Of a DNA stretch of 64,000 bases, positions 12,226-25,520 are shown in pieces. A program made the translations under genes and the position numbers. The stretch's first letter is position 1, and each line of letters starts with the position of its first letter. Below the pieces are notes generated by a model. That model did no database searches. It saw only the letters and a list, made by a program, of their open reading frames with translations, and was not told where the DNA came from. The stretch is from Lycium barbarum (Eukaryota; Streptophyta; Magnoliopsida; Solanales; Solanaceae), in contig NC_083344.1 in NCBI RefSeq assembly GCF_019175385.1, positions 57,474,782 to 57,538,781 of the forward strand, read 5' to 3'.

Positions 12226-12570
12226 ACCCTTTTTCCGGAAATGCTCTCATTGATTCGTTTGATCTCCAATCCTTATGGAACCTTCTTAACACTTGTTTAA
12301 CACTTCATTAACAATCTAAGTATCCTCACAACTTCTCTCCAAGGCATTACCAATCAATCCTTAACTCGATAGTTTGCAAAATCTTTCCCAAACACAACTT
12401 ATACTTCACCTTCCTCAACGAACTTTCTTCTCTTGCCTCAAATGTCTTTGGAATCTTAATTAGAATCATTAAGTACCCCTTCGTACTTGTAGGGACATCA
12501 TATACATCTTACCCTGCATTAGTCTATTTACCGCACAACGACATGAAATTTTTTGAGGTGTAACAAATCT

Positions 12571-13793
12571 GTCATCCACTTGCTAGTGTTCAACTAAGGA
12601 AATCAAATCTTACGTCTACTAACTCTGCTGAAATTGCTAATGCATTGTATCTACTAAAAACTTACTTACTATTCTTTTGTTAACCACCTTCTAGCATCAT
12701 GTTCCCTTATTATGCTCTGACTACTAAAGTGAAGAATAGGGTTATGTCTAACTCCCTCATCATCCGACGCTATTCTATGGTCGTATACTATCTTTTTTGA
12801 ACTATAGACATGCATCACACTTAGGGAAATTTCATCTGTCTTAAACAAAAAAAAAAAATTGGAACAACTAACCCCAAACTTTTATACACATCAAAATCAT
12901 ATCACACTATACACATCCGGGGTAAACACTTAATCACATAACTTAAAAAGGAACTGTCATATCTTTTATCTCATAGTAATATCTGCTTCTTATAGCAACT
13001 TACTAACGTAGTACTTTCTAGTTCTAATCTGAATAAACTTGAACAAATTAAACTTATTCAATATCGTCTCCTCTTGGTTCTCATTCGGTCCACCATATCT
13101 TCTTAGTCATGTACATGAGTCGTATAAAAACATAACTTTTGTAAAAACATTTTGGACTCCTATGTGTTTTGCCCTTAGGCTCTTTTCCATTCAAAACTAT
13201 CACGAGCAGTTTATGCCCGTTGTAGCTAAGTTCATAACATGTTATCCCGTGGGGTCTTAAATCTGAGCTGTCATCCTCGTACTTGTGGATCCATGGCCCA
13301 AAAAATCAAAATCAACTTATTATGTAAGGTATAGAATATTCACATATACTACCATGCACAACTTGTCCTATAGAGGGTACTATTACCTGATAAATTAATT
13401 CATGTGCCATTTGGTGATTCTAGGGTCTTAATCCGGACTTAAAACATGCAAAGATTTTGCTACATTCATCATTACTTACACTTCCTTTTGCACCCATAAG
13501 CATAGTGTATACTCAAAAGTCACAAGAACCTGGATACACTGAAAATTGGAAATCTGATAACTAAATAACTGAATACCGGCGTACTGAATAATCATAGCCC
13601 TGCTAACTGAAAGACTGCATAACTGGTAACTAAGGTAAACTGATAGTCGTAAAACATGATACCTGCTCTTGTACTTTCTAATAAGGGTCATTCCTAAGTC
13701 CGTAGTAATTATTCACTGTATCCCACTTTTGACATCATCTCAAGTCTCATCTGTTAACAACATGCGCTTCACACTTATACCCTGATAGATAAT
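12571..13793 (-). mobile_element. R2 internal region, left segment
   Basis: About 1.2 kb between LTR T1 and LTR R3, ending with the R3 TSD ATAAT (13789-13793). It is pyrimidine-rich on + and has no conserved coding region. I assign it to the R2 interior because R3's TSD joins it directly to 50128 onward, which runs into R2's leader and PBS. The small ORFs here (13039-13260 and 13476-13691) show no recognisable domain. Confidence 0.55.
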
Positions 13794-15215
13794 TGTCACG
13801 ACCCAATCAGAGAGCCATGACGGGCACCCGGTGCTAACCCACCCGGGCACCTCTTATCGTACATTTACATCTAGGTGAGCCACATAGCTAAATCATACTT
13901 TCTATCCATCATTCATACTAATCCCGTTGGGCAACAATACATTTATATCACCATCAACAACTATGCCCATAACAATGTACATAAGCCGACAAGGCTATCA
14001 AAATAATATACAAAATATAAGCCGACAAGGCTCAATACATCTAACCATATACACATGTCTACGAGCCTCTAAGAAGAGTATGTCACATCATATAGGCGGG
14101 ACAGGACCCCACCATGCCCATAAGTATGTACACAAAAGATACCAAAAGCTGTAGCTCCGAATGAAATGGAGCTCCCCTACGTAGTCCCTGAGTAATAAAG
14201 TTATGGATCAAGCCTGTCTCCCTGGCCACCTGCGGGCATGACGCAGCATCCACAAACAAAAGGATGTCAGTACGAAGAATGTACCGAGTATGTTAAACAT
14301 AATCAACATCATTATAGAAGCATAAGAGACAACATAAGAAATAGCATAAGATGGGAGGTAGTAGAACCATCGTCATAAACACTTACTTGCTTTTCATAGG
14401 GACCTTCCATTTCTAATGCGTGATTATGTACATACACCCATATCCATATCCATATTCGTATCTGTGTTTATCCATATTCATTTTCATAATCGTATTCATA
14501 TTAGTATTCATAGCATACCCGACCATGAAGGATCAGTGTTTCACATTCCCGGCCATGACAAGCTCAGTTGTCACGACCCAACCCCATGGGCTATGACTAG
14601 TGCCCGAGCTGGACACTCATATACGAACCTGTTAGATATAGTCAGACTGAAACTAAGAATAGTATGGAAACTTGTAAAGACAACTAAATATTCATAACGC
14701 CACATATTATCATAAACCTGTCTCCTGAGGAGTCACAGCTAACCAACACATAACATAATACACAAGCCGACAAGGCTGCCACAATATACGGAGATACCCA
14801 AAACGAGTCATATCGACATAGCTGACCAAAACCTATGTACAACCCACATAAGTCTACAGACCTCTAAGAGTATAAACATGAAATATGACGGGACAGCACC
14901 CCGCCGTACCCCTAGATATGCATAAGTCTACATCAAAAGATCTGTAACAAAATAATCTAGGCTCCGGAACAATGGAGCTCTCCAACAGCTGAGTAGAAGT
15001 CCTAGGCTGGAGGATCACCAAACCGAGTGTCTGTACCTGCAGGCATGAAACGCAGCCCCCCGAAGAAAGGGGGTCAGTACAAGGAATGTACTGAGTAAAT
15101 AAAGCATGAAATACAATAAAGAAAATCACAACTGAATAAAGATTACATGAGGCAAGTATGCTAATCAAAGATACTAATGCACCTGTGCCTTACGAGATGA
15201 GAATCATGCATGTCT

Positions 15216-17764
15216 TGTCACACCCTAATCTTGATAGGGCATGATGGGCACCCGACCCTTATTTAGGGCCGAGCGAACCCGCTGACCCTTATTACACACG
15301 TAATCTCTTTGGACTCTTAAATCAAATAAAAATGAAATACATAGTAAAGGCTTTCAGAAACGTTCTTTCCGTCGTTCTCAAATCATGTAAAATCTGTAAT
15401 CATATGGAATTTGTAACATAACGCAAAATGGTACATCGGCTTGCAGAGCCGCTTACAAGACTGACGACACACATACGTGACTCTGTCTGCAAAGTCTCTA
15501 ACATCAATCAGGAATCATAACATGTGTACTCTGACTCGGCAACACTCCGGAAGGAAATGGAGCTCGTCAATCCCGCTGGAACATCTTCTAACAATGTCTT
15601 CTACTCGTCTGTGTGTACCTGCGTGGCATGAAACGCAGCCCCCGAAGAAAGGGGGTCAGTACGAAATATGTACTGAGTATATAAAGCATGGGGTACATCA
15701 AACAGAACCATAATCGGAACAAGAAGTACAGAAAGTAAGTACATTATCTAAAATATCAAAATGCTTACTTTTAAAACAAAAATCATGCATGTCGAAGGGA
15801 TATGTCACACCCGGCCCATTATGGGACTCGGTGGACACAACATGGTCGCCACCCCGTCACTGGCGCCATAACACATCATACTCCAGAATAGGGAATAGCT
15901 CCGTAACACATCATACTCCAGAACACATCATACTCCAGAATATATATACATACCGTACCCGGCCCTCTAATGAGGGACTCGATGAACAATGCAGTGGAGT
16001 GCTCACGATAACATATCCTGGCCTGGGACTTAGTGAAGGACATATTGAGGCATGCACGAGCAGAGTAGTGAGAAACTATATGCATATAAATCAATTTTTA
16101 AGACTCGATAGATAAGTACACAGAACGACACTTGAAGGATCGTAAACACGTTTTGGGTCAATCTGAGTTTGCATGAGAAAGTTATGGACATCATTTACTA
16201 CAAAACCCTCTACGAACGTTTTAAAGAAATTCGAGACCGTCTACGAAAGTTAGGGACATTAATACTTATAGAACTCTTTTAGGAACAGAAACTCTTTATG
16301 CTTTATTCGTTAATTAATCACACAATAAACTCGACTATACTAAGCATGCTTATGACAAGAAGTGAATAAAAATCGTAAACAAGCTCGGAATTAAAAAATA
16401 GATTTACCCCAAGGTGCGTGTCATACCTTACTTAGCTCTAGGATATGCCAAAAGAAAGAAAGGGTAAGCCTTACATACCTGGAAGATGATTCCCGACTTT
16501 CAACTTACTTCCCGTCTCGCAACTCGCTTAAGAATTATTCGTAGCCTCGTAATCTACATATGGAATTATTCATAATATCATTAGGATCATCGTCGTACGT
16601 TCGTCTCGAAACTTTAATTAAAACCCTTTTAAATTCTGCCGAAATTCGAGCAGCATTTCCCCTGTTTATATGTCTGGCCCGAGATTCCAATTCAATATCC
16701 AACAACATCAACAACAATGCCAATAGTAGTAATACCATTTCCAACACCAACGTATGCCATAAAATAGCCCGCACACTGTTTTCTAGATTTCTCAACCCAC
16801 CAAATTTGCGATATAACTATTTAATAATTTTATTTCCGTAAAGAAGCCAGAATTATCACTAACAACATCAATAACAACGTCCTCCACATTTTACAAGTTA
16901 AATACATTTATTTTCATCCAAAATTCCCTTCAGATCTCGTTCCATAATCCACAATGCCAATAAATGAATTTATCGGGCTATTCTCTCCATGCTAATCCGT
17001 TAAAACTTTAAATAAACTCGTTAACAATGAAAAGGAACCTTAATCAAACCTTAAGCATGCAGCCACCACGTTATCACTCTTTCCCTTGGTTGATTTTTAT
17101 CTCAAATTGAAGACGACGCAACATACAACAATTTTCTCTTCATGGGCTTCGGGATTCGGGACTCAGATTTTGATCAAAATTGGTTTTTCTTCTCTCCAAG
17201 GCTCTTCTCTCTCTCTCTCTCTCTCCAGAATTTTCTGGTGTTTTGGTATGAAAATTGAGGAGAAAAGGGCTGATATTTCACTTAAATAGACACGGGTCAT
17301 GGGCCTGACCCGGTTGGGCCCGGATTGGGCCTAGCCCACTCACCTTTCTGCCTTAAAACGTCTATATCTCATTATCCCGACGTCACCCATGGACCCACGA
17401 CCTATGGTTGGAAAGATAATTAAATTATCTACAACTTTCATTTTGGGAGTTTTCCCAAATTCCCAAAAACGGATGGGGTTATGGCCTCCCGAAGTCAGAT
17501 CACCCAAAAACGTAACTTAAAAATATTTGTTTGGAGGGCTTCCACTTGATTTGGCTCAAGGGTCCTTCTTGACTTGTGTTTAACTTCACATATGTGATTC
17601 ATATAACTTTTCACGTGTTCCTAAAAAATCTCGATGTGTGGGCCCCACCTCTGCTGATGAATAATCTGACGTGCAAGAATACGAAATATAATACTATCAA
17701 CGTGATTGTCAATGTTTGAGGGAGCACGTGTCACGCTCAGGCTCTGAAAATGCGGGGTATAACA
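15216..17764 (-). mobile_element. 3' LTR of R5 (2549 bp, complete)
   Basis: - strand start TGTTATACCCCGCATTTTCAG at 17764, end GGGTGTGACA at 15216. It holds a (CT)n run at about 17208-17227, a possible TATA box (CTATTTAAG on the - strand, about 17283-17291), the core block at about 16636 and the U5 hairpin module at about 15616-15675. It is 1.1 kb longer than the 5' copy, which has a deletion. Confidence 0.9.
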
Positions 17765-17800
17765 TCCTTCCCCCCTTTGGAACATTCGTCCTTGAATGTT
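17765..17800 (-). promoter_or_regulatory. PPT and pre-PPT hairpin of R5
   Basis: On the - strand: AACATTCA, AGGA, CGAATGTT (17800-17781), then CCAAAGGGGGGAAGGA up to the LTR. The stem has one A-C mismatch next to the loop. Confidence 0.8.
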
Positions 17801-19710
17801 TAAACTAATCTCGTACTCTGTCCATAATCCCATTCTCGGGTACATCCATTATCGGATCATCCTTCCTTTAATACTATCATAATTGATGCATTATTGCATT
17901 TTTTTTCCTACAACCTGGTCATTTAGTTGTTCGGCTCTTGCTGTTTTGTAGTCTCCCTTTTATGGGTGATCATACCACAGTAAGCATCGTAGTTATTCCA
18001 ATATTTTGTTAATGTTTGTCCCCTTCACTGGAACATTGTTCAATTTCTTTTCTTCCTGATAAATTATTTTCAGTCCAATCTCGAAAGATACCTTGCAATC
18101 ACTCTATTCCTTTGCCGACTGACCCTTATATCTTATTGAATTCTCTTCTACAAAAATTCTCACTTCAAACTACATCTGTTTTTCATGTCTGAGTGCGTTT
18201 TGAATCTTCGCATTCTATTCACTCGCTTTCTCCTTATGAGTGTTATCTTACGGTGTCTGCAAAACAAATCCACACTTCGGTCTTCAATCCTTACTCTCAA
18301 TTTTAAGCCCAATACGTTTCTTTCATTGATTCTCTTAATGTCCGTACTGAAATGGATAACGATAACAACTATATCATTTCCGTATAACTCTCACTTTTTG
18401 TTTTAGGGTCTATAATTGTCACATCTTAGGATTCGTCGTTCCAATCTCTACACTTATACTTTCCTTACTTGCTTCCCCCCTTTTAAGGTCTTACTTATAA
18501 CACTCATAAATCCATTGCCTCGTCTCCGATCTTGAATTCATGTATCCCTTTCCTCCATTCCCTTTTCATACCACATCATATTCATGCTATTTCCCATAAT
18601 TTGTAGCAGCAGTAATTCACGTGCGAAGTCTTAACATACTCATCTTGCAGTAGCGTAATTCAGTAGTACAACCAATGTAGCAATCCAAACAAAGGATGTA
18701 TTATACTCAGCTCACTCGTTAATTATGGGTCAATGTTTACCTCTGCTCCACTTAACAACTCTGTTCCATGGGGCTACTTAGAATACTAGTATGTCAAACC
18801 GTCTGTACCCTCCATGTAGTGTCACTTATCCCATTCTTCAATAGTCAGCATTCGCTGGCAGCGTCATCTTTCCCTTTTTTTTCCATCTCAAGTTATTCCT
18901 CTCTCCCCCGTAATCAACTCACAGTAACCATAAACGCATTTCCCTTAGCCGTTATCTGTCTCATCAGGGATCTAAGTCCCATGCGCAACTAATACCCCTT
19001 GTACGTCATACTCTTTTGTTCTTATATCGTACTCAGCATTGCCTTCAAAGACACTCATAATCATATCTTTACTTTCTATTGGTCATAGCCCCACTTTATC
19101 GCTTTATCGTCATGGGGTGAACTCGCAACTCATAGCCACATTCTTCTTTCCAGCTTGTTCCTTTAGGTACTTTACTTATTCTGTCTTAGTATAAGGTATC
19201 TGTAGGAGATGTATCCTCCTTTTCTCATAATACGACTACTTATTAGGCTTGTGTACTTCGCCTGTTTCCTTTTCTTACTATATCCATACTTACTCCGTTT
19301 TATAATTAATCCTTTGTTCCTCGCACAAGGAACCTTATCCTTAAATCAGTACCGCTTTGTCCTTCAAAGCGTTTTACTTCTATAGAATCCATTCTTTGCT
19401 TCCAACACTTATCCTACTCATTCCTTCTCACCCTTATTATGCTGATCCTCTTCCTAACAAGGCCTTATAAACTTTCTTATCCACTGCTTCGTGGCTCGCT
19501 TATTGGTTTCGCGCTTGCATTTGCTCTCTATTCACATAGAACATGTCATCTTTTTAGTCGCTTCCTCGCTATACTTTACTTACTTTGTATTACAGTTCCT
19601 GCTACGTTCTCATTATATCCCAATCAAAATCAATTCTATAGGGTACCACTTCTTGATTTCATTCGTAACAGTGCTTATAAAATAGAATAAACCTCATGGA
19701 GTAAGCATAC
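17801..19710 (-). mobile_element. R5 internal region, 3' segment (non-coding)
   Basis: About 1.9 kb between the pre-PPT hairpin and the R6 insertion (TSD CATAC at 19706-19710). It is strongly purine-rich on the sense strand, like the interior of V (59404-63448). There is no reading frame longer than about 80 codons and no recognised domain. Confidence 0.6.
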
Positions 19711-20463
19711 TGTCACGACCCATCCCCGTAGGCCGTGACTAGTGCCCGAACTGGGCAACCCTACGCGCTCATTTACCAGATTCAGCATACAGACGACTCG
19801 TATATAAATGAATATCAGACATGGCTCCACACTGGTGCCTACAACCATATATACTGCATAGAAGCCGGCAAGGCTATCATACTATACATAACGTACCAAA
19901 GCATACATACACGCGGCCGATAGGGCTACCACGGCGGATGGGCCGCCCAAACACAATTCACACAACGCGTCCAAACAAAACTGTACATTACCCACGTCTA
20001 TGTCTACAGACCTCTAATACGGAACAACAGAATCAGATGGCGGGACAGGGCCCCGCCGTACCCTGAATAAACATAAACATATACATCGAAAGAGTATGTA
20101 CCCAAAATGTCGGCTCCGAAACAAAGGGAGCACTCCGAACCGCAGAATGGAAATCCTACGCCAGTGGGTCACCAAAACGTGAGTCTGTACCTGCGGGCAT
20201 GAAACGCAGTCCCCGAAGAAAGGGGGTCAGTACGAATGATGTACTGAGTATGCAAAGCATGAAGTACAGAAAATGAAGTCATAACCGAAGTGCAATGTAC
20301 AGAAGGTGAGCACAATAACCAGAATACCAAAGTGTTGCATCTGACATACAAATCATACATAAGAGGTTCCGGAAGACAAATACGGCAATCAAAATGCCAA
20401 AATGCTTTGCTTTCTTTTGAAAAACATTTCCGTCTCATACACACAGAAAATAAAACACACAGT

Positions 20464-20694
20464 TACCGCGGCCAAAAGTCCAGCGGTCACTATCACACAT
20501 ACCGCGGCCAAGTACCCAGCGGTTAACATTCCAAACCCGACATACCGCGGTCAGGAGTCCAGCGGTCAATGTCGCAGATACCGCGGTCAGGAGTCCAGCG
20601 CTCAGTGTCACACATCCGGCATACCGCGGTCAGGAGTCCAGCGGTCAATGTCGCATATACCGCGGTCAGGGGTCCAGCGGTCAATATCACATAG
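20464..20694 (-). repeat. Six-copy SacII-containing hairpin minisatellite (R6 3' LTR)
   Basis: Six units of about 36-43 bp, each with TACCGCGG(T/C)CA...GTCCAGCGGT. ACCGC and GCGGT form an inverted repeat in each unit around a 12-13-base loop. The array is at the LTR position where other families carry the CCGGCC/ACTCGG repeats. Confidence 0.85.
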
Positions 20695-22978
20695 TGCGCA
20701 CAATAATATAACCGACCCGGGACTTGGCGAAAGGGGTAATAACAGAATGCATGAGCGGAATCGTAAATAACCATATGCATACAAATCTCTTACCACAGCC
20801 CAACAGGATAATCAAAACGAACTATTAGTTAAACACCGGAACAACAGTCAAATATGTTATAACCTCAATGAAATAATTAAACGACCATCTCATAGTAGTT
20901 GACGCAATAGTCAAAAGTTGTCTTTGAATACTGCACAAATATATCAAATAAAGCAATATAGGGAGATATCGAAATTCGTGGGCCCACCTTGGTCAAGTTG
21001 AGGCGGCGTACCTAAATTGTGGTCATTAGGCCTCATGGGGTCATGTACGAAAGATTCAAGGCCATCCAATTCCGTTTGGGCAGGTATTAGATGTCTACAC
21101 AATTGTTTCAGTAAAACATCAAGTATCTAATTCAATTCTATTGAATGAAAAAAGGCCAAATTCAAGCTCGGATTTCTAGGAGTAGAGTCGTCCCCGAAGC
21201 TCGTATCTTAGCCTAACCTACCTAGGGCATGCCAGAAGAATGAAAAGCAAAGCCTTACATACCTTAGTTGCGCCTTACGCTCACTCAAATTCAATTCCCG
21301 TTTCGCCCAAAATCTACAAATGGTCATAATTACCAATTGTCAATAGTAAGACTTTTAGCATTCATATCTTTAATTCATTACTTGTCTACAAAGACTTGGG
21401 CAGCATTTCCCTATAAATTCGCCGCCCCAAGAATATAACTCGGCTCAAAATATCAACACAACACCCATAACAATATCAAAAGCGTCAACAATTACTACAA
21501 AACACATTCTAACAAAAAAAATCTTCCTTTCTTCATAATGCCACAACTTCTACTCCAACTTCATACTTCCAAGCTATTATCAACATTTTCATATTCACTT
21601 ACTAATTTAAGACCATTCACGTGCAATTTGAGAGCGTTTCATATTATTCCGCAAAATATACAATAGTTTCACCAAAACCATAATTTACCTAAACTTTCAA
21701 TCTTCAACATAAACATCCACAACATATTCTTATCTTCCAATTTTATTTACAACAACAACAATTTACATCTTACAACTTCATTCTCATAATTACATAAACT
21801 ATAATAAAATCACATACTTTCCGACAACAACTTAACAACAATTTTCTCATGCCCACTAGAACCATTAACCTTCCATTTTCATCACAAGACTACAACAACA
21901 CAATTAACATACTAAATAATTTAATTCATATTCCCCCTCCAACTTGATGCACACGGCCAACACACACACATCCACAACACACAACATTTTCATACTTTTC
22001 ATTCATCTCTACATACTATAACATATGTCTATGTTTTCCATAGTATAAAAATGATACAATTCTTACCTTTTCCCAATTCATCCACTTGCCACAAAAGGTA
22101 GTTTCTTGCCAAAATAATTATATCTGTTATATCCCGCATTTTTGTACAATCGGGTAATTCAAGGTAATTGCGGGAAGATGACAAGCAAGGCCTTACTTTT
22201 ATTTTGTTAAGCATATGAGTTGCTATGAAGAATTTGGGAGTGGGAATATTAAGAAAGGTCAAGGGCATAAAGGGAAATTCGAAATATGATTCGTGGAGAA
22301 CATGGAGGAAGACGAAGGAAAAATTTGGAATTTGGAAAAAAAATTAATTTTTCATGAAGTACAAAAATAGAACAAAAAAAAAGTGGGCTTGTGGTGTTGG
22401 GCCATGCTTGGCCGTCCAACATGGTGGTGGGCTTAAGCCCACATATGAATTTAATGAAACAATTTAAAAGATGACTAAGTCATCTTATTTCATTAATTCT
22501 CTAGAAAGTTCAAGAGAAGGCAAAGAATAAAAGGAAGAGGAGAGAAACTCCTAGGCCATTTCGGCCATAGCAAGAGCAATAAGAACTTTGGGAATTTTTT
22601 CATCAACAATTTACCTCTCCTAGCTAAACAATTCCTTGAAGGGTTCTTAACCTAGTTGTTATATCCCGTGTTTTCGCACGATTGGAAAATTTGAAATATA
22701 TTGGATTCGTGAGAAATAAGGTCAAATTTGATTTTTATTGAACATAAGAGTTGTGCATGAAAGAATAGAGTCATGGAAGTGTGGGACAAGGCTAAGGGCA
22801 ATTTTGGAATTTCGGAAATTAGTTTCGGGAATTACAAAACGTGGACTACAAGTCATTGGGCCACAAAAAAAATTGGAAGGAACATTTTAGGCCCAATGCA
22901 TGGTGTGGCCGGCCATGGTGTGGCCCAAGCCCACAAATTGTATTAAATTTCCATGTGTTAAATTATCATACGGGATAT

Positions 22979-22992
22979 TATTATATATATAG
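22979..22992 (+). promoter_or_regulatory. Putative TATA box of R8 5' LTR
   Basis: A TATTATATATATAG stretch about 320 bp into the LTR, and at the same place in the 3' LTR (31246-31259). If used, transcription would start near 23015 and the leader before the gag start would be about 2.9 kb. Confidence 0.5.
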
Positions 22993-24180
22993 TCATCTTT
23001 ATCCATTAGATGACTTAGAATAGAAATCAAGAACAAGAGCAAGAAGAGAGGAGCTCTCGGGTTGGCCATAGAGAAATTAGCTATCAAAAATCTTGTTCTA
23101 AAATTTTTTCCCTTGTTGGACTTCCACTAATTCAAGGTCCCTTTGTAACTTGGTATAGTTGGTTTGGAGGAAGGAGGTCTTGATTCTTCAAAGTGATCAT
23201 TCATTCAAGTGAAGAAGACTAGTGGAGAAGGTGAGAATTTATCCCTTATCTTTGTGTTATTAAGTCTTGTTTGTGTTGTAGTATGTAGAAATGTGTTGAT
23301 TGTATGGAAAAATGAAAGTTTGCAAAGTGGGTTTGGAATATGGGGTTGTAGCCGTGAGGTATATGTGTGGTATACATGTATGAGTGAACTTTATGTTATA
23401 TTCTAGTTATGGTTATGATGAAATGCATATTAGAATTGGAAGTTGAATGAATTTAGTTGAAGTTGATAAAATGGGCATATGGTCGTATGGTATGTGGACT
23501 TGGAATGGAAATGAATTGAGTTGTTTAGTGTGTTATTGTGATGCTTTCAATGTAAATGAAGATGGGATAATATGAGTTTGTATTGAAATGGAATGTAGAA
23601 ACTTATGTCGTTTTAGTATGATTTTCCGACATTAGGAAAATGAAGTTATTTGGTTGTTAGTTGTTAGTTGTGTTGATCATTGATGAATTTGGAAGTTGGA
23701 AACATGTTATTAATATGTATGCCAAAGATTTGATGTTTTGAACAAGTTATGACTTTGGCGGAAAGTTGTATATTATGTATATCGTGTGTATAACTTGAGG
23801 AAACGATATGAGATATTTCAAAAACTATATTGTGATGATCTTGATTGATAATGAATGTGAAATCATCGATATTAGTTTGAAGATTTAGGTTGGGGTGAAG
23901 GTTATATCATTTTGTTAAAAAGATGGCTAGTTGAAGGATATCGTGTTTCTAATGGTTGTTGTTGATGTTGATGTTGTTGTTTGGGTTGTTGTTGATGGTT
24001 TTTAGACGAGTTGAATTCTCGGGGGTGCTATATGTATAGGGGAAGTGCTGCCAAAATTTCGGTAGGCAAATATGCATTAAACTGAATTTATGGCATCCAT
24101 AACTCATAATTGGTAAATGTGACCATTTGCAGATTTTTGACGAAACGGGAAGTGAGCTTGGATAGACTTAAAAAGCTCAA

Positions 24181-24190
24181 AAGGTATGTA
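24181..24190 (+). other. Conserved 5' splice-site-like block in R8 LTR
   Basis: AAGGTATGTA followed by AAGC; matches the plant donor consensus AG/GTATGT. Equivalent blocks are found in sense in S4 (about 1093-1110), S1 (5996), T2 (9197), T1 (11315), R5 (16470), R6 (21253, 40860), R7 (34934), R4 (47146), R3 (48852) and R2 (51631), always just downstream of the core block. Use as a donor is inference. Confidence 0.45.
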
Positions 24191-25172
24191 AAGCTACCCC
24201 GATTCTTCTCTTAGCATGCCTTAAGTGTGTTAGGGCCGGATTCGGGCCTCGGAAGATTTTCTGGCCATCGGAATCCGCAAGTGAAAATTTCATCTTTTCC
24301 TTCAGTAGAATTGAGCCATCTTGGTATGCTTTTCCTGAGATTATGCAAATTTGCTCTAAATTACTTGGAAAGATATAGAATGTCCGTAGAACCTTTTTAG
24401 GTGATCCCATAAGCTTAGAGGGCATAATTTGAGCCCGCCGCCTTGTTTGTCCCGAGGCGGGCCCACTATTCCCGGTTTTGCCCTTATTATACTCAAGTCT
24501 TGCTTTCGAGCGGTTTTTGAAAGAAATGTTTTGACTACTATTCTAATTACCTAACAAACATTGTTTTAAATATTCCATTAAGTCTGATAAATTGTTTTGA
24601 CACTCGAAACGACTTCGGAAAGGTTATACTTTGTAATTCATTATGATCCCATCCGACTTCATTGGATTGGTTTGTCAGTAATATGCCTCGTCAAGTTTCT
24701 GAAAATATTTATACTATTTTAATTTCATTTAGTCTCTCACTACTCCACTCGTGGATGCCCCAATGTTTCCCACACTGAGCCCGGGCCAGGATATGTTGTC
24801 AAGCGTGATCCTTTGCATTGTTCGCCGTGCCTCGATGTGAGGGGGCAGGTATACGCGTACATGGGTTTGTGGAGTATGTTGTGCCATGTACGCTTGTTCT
24901 GATATGATTTGTTATGGCCATCTGATATGATATATTATGTGACGGGGTTATGCCCCATTCTGATTCTTCTGTGTTGTGGCACCAACGTCGGGAGGGTGGC
25001 CACGTTCTGTCTGCCGAGTCCCTTGGCAGGGGCCAGATTTGATATGACATATGTTTCTGTACACACTCTGCATGTTTTGAAAATATGTATTTGATACTTT
25101 GGATTTTCTGCTCACTTTCTGTACGTTCTGTACCAGTTATGATTTTGTTTCTGTAATTCAGGCTTTACATAT

Positions 25173-25231
25173 TCAGTACATATTTCGTACTGACCCCCTT
25201 TCCTCGGGGGCTGCGTTTTCATGCCGCGCAG
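25173..25231 (+). other. Triple-hairpin module near the 3' end of the LTR
   Basis: Three consecutive stems: TCAGTAC/GTACTGA (25173-25193), CCCCC/GGGGG (25194-25210) and CTGCG/CGCAG (25211-25231). The same triple structure occurs in every LTR whose 3' part is in the window, with paired changes in stems 2 and 3. Confidence 0.75.
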
Positions 25232-25520
25232 GTACCGACGACAGGTTTTCCGACCCGTCTGTCTAGGATATCTTTTCTGCCATTTGGAGCGCTCTTTTAT
25301 TCAGAGCCATCTTTTGGTACAGTCTGTCACTTATATATATGTATATTCTCGTTCATGGGTACGGCGGGGCCCTGTCCCGCCATAAGATTCTGTTGGTCTG
25401 TTTAGAGGTCTGTAGACATGTTTGTGGGTTGGGGTCTTTCTATACAGATGTGTGTATATGTTGTGTTTGGGCGATCCCATTCGCCGCGGCGGCCGGTCCG
25501 CATATATTTAAATGTTGCTC

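Larger units (their letters stand above)
7223..12565 (-). mobile_element. Solo LTR T1, split by T2
   Basis: Its two parts are 7223-7674 and 10668-12565, joined length about 2.35 kb. The - strand start is TGTTACACCTCAAAAAATTTC at 12565 and the end TGACA is at 7223. Flanks are AAACT (7218-7222) and AATCT (12566-12570), a TSD with one mismatch. It has no PBS, PPT or coding region, so it is a solo LTR left by LTR-LTR recombination. It is interrupted inside its U5 hairpin module by T2. Confidence 0.8.

Noticed and set aside
20464..20694. CRISPR-like repeat array
   Set aside because: Units are contiguous degenerate tandem repeats within both LTRs of a plant retroelement, without unique spacers or cas genes.
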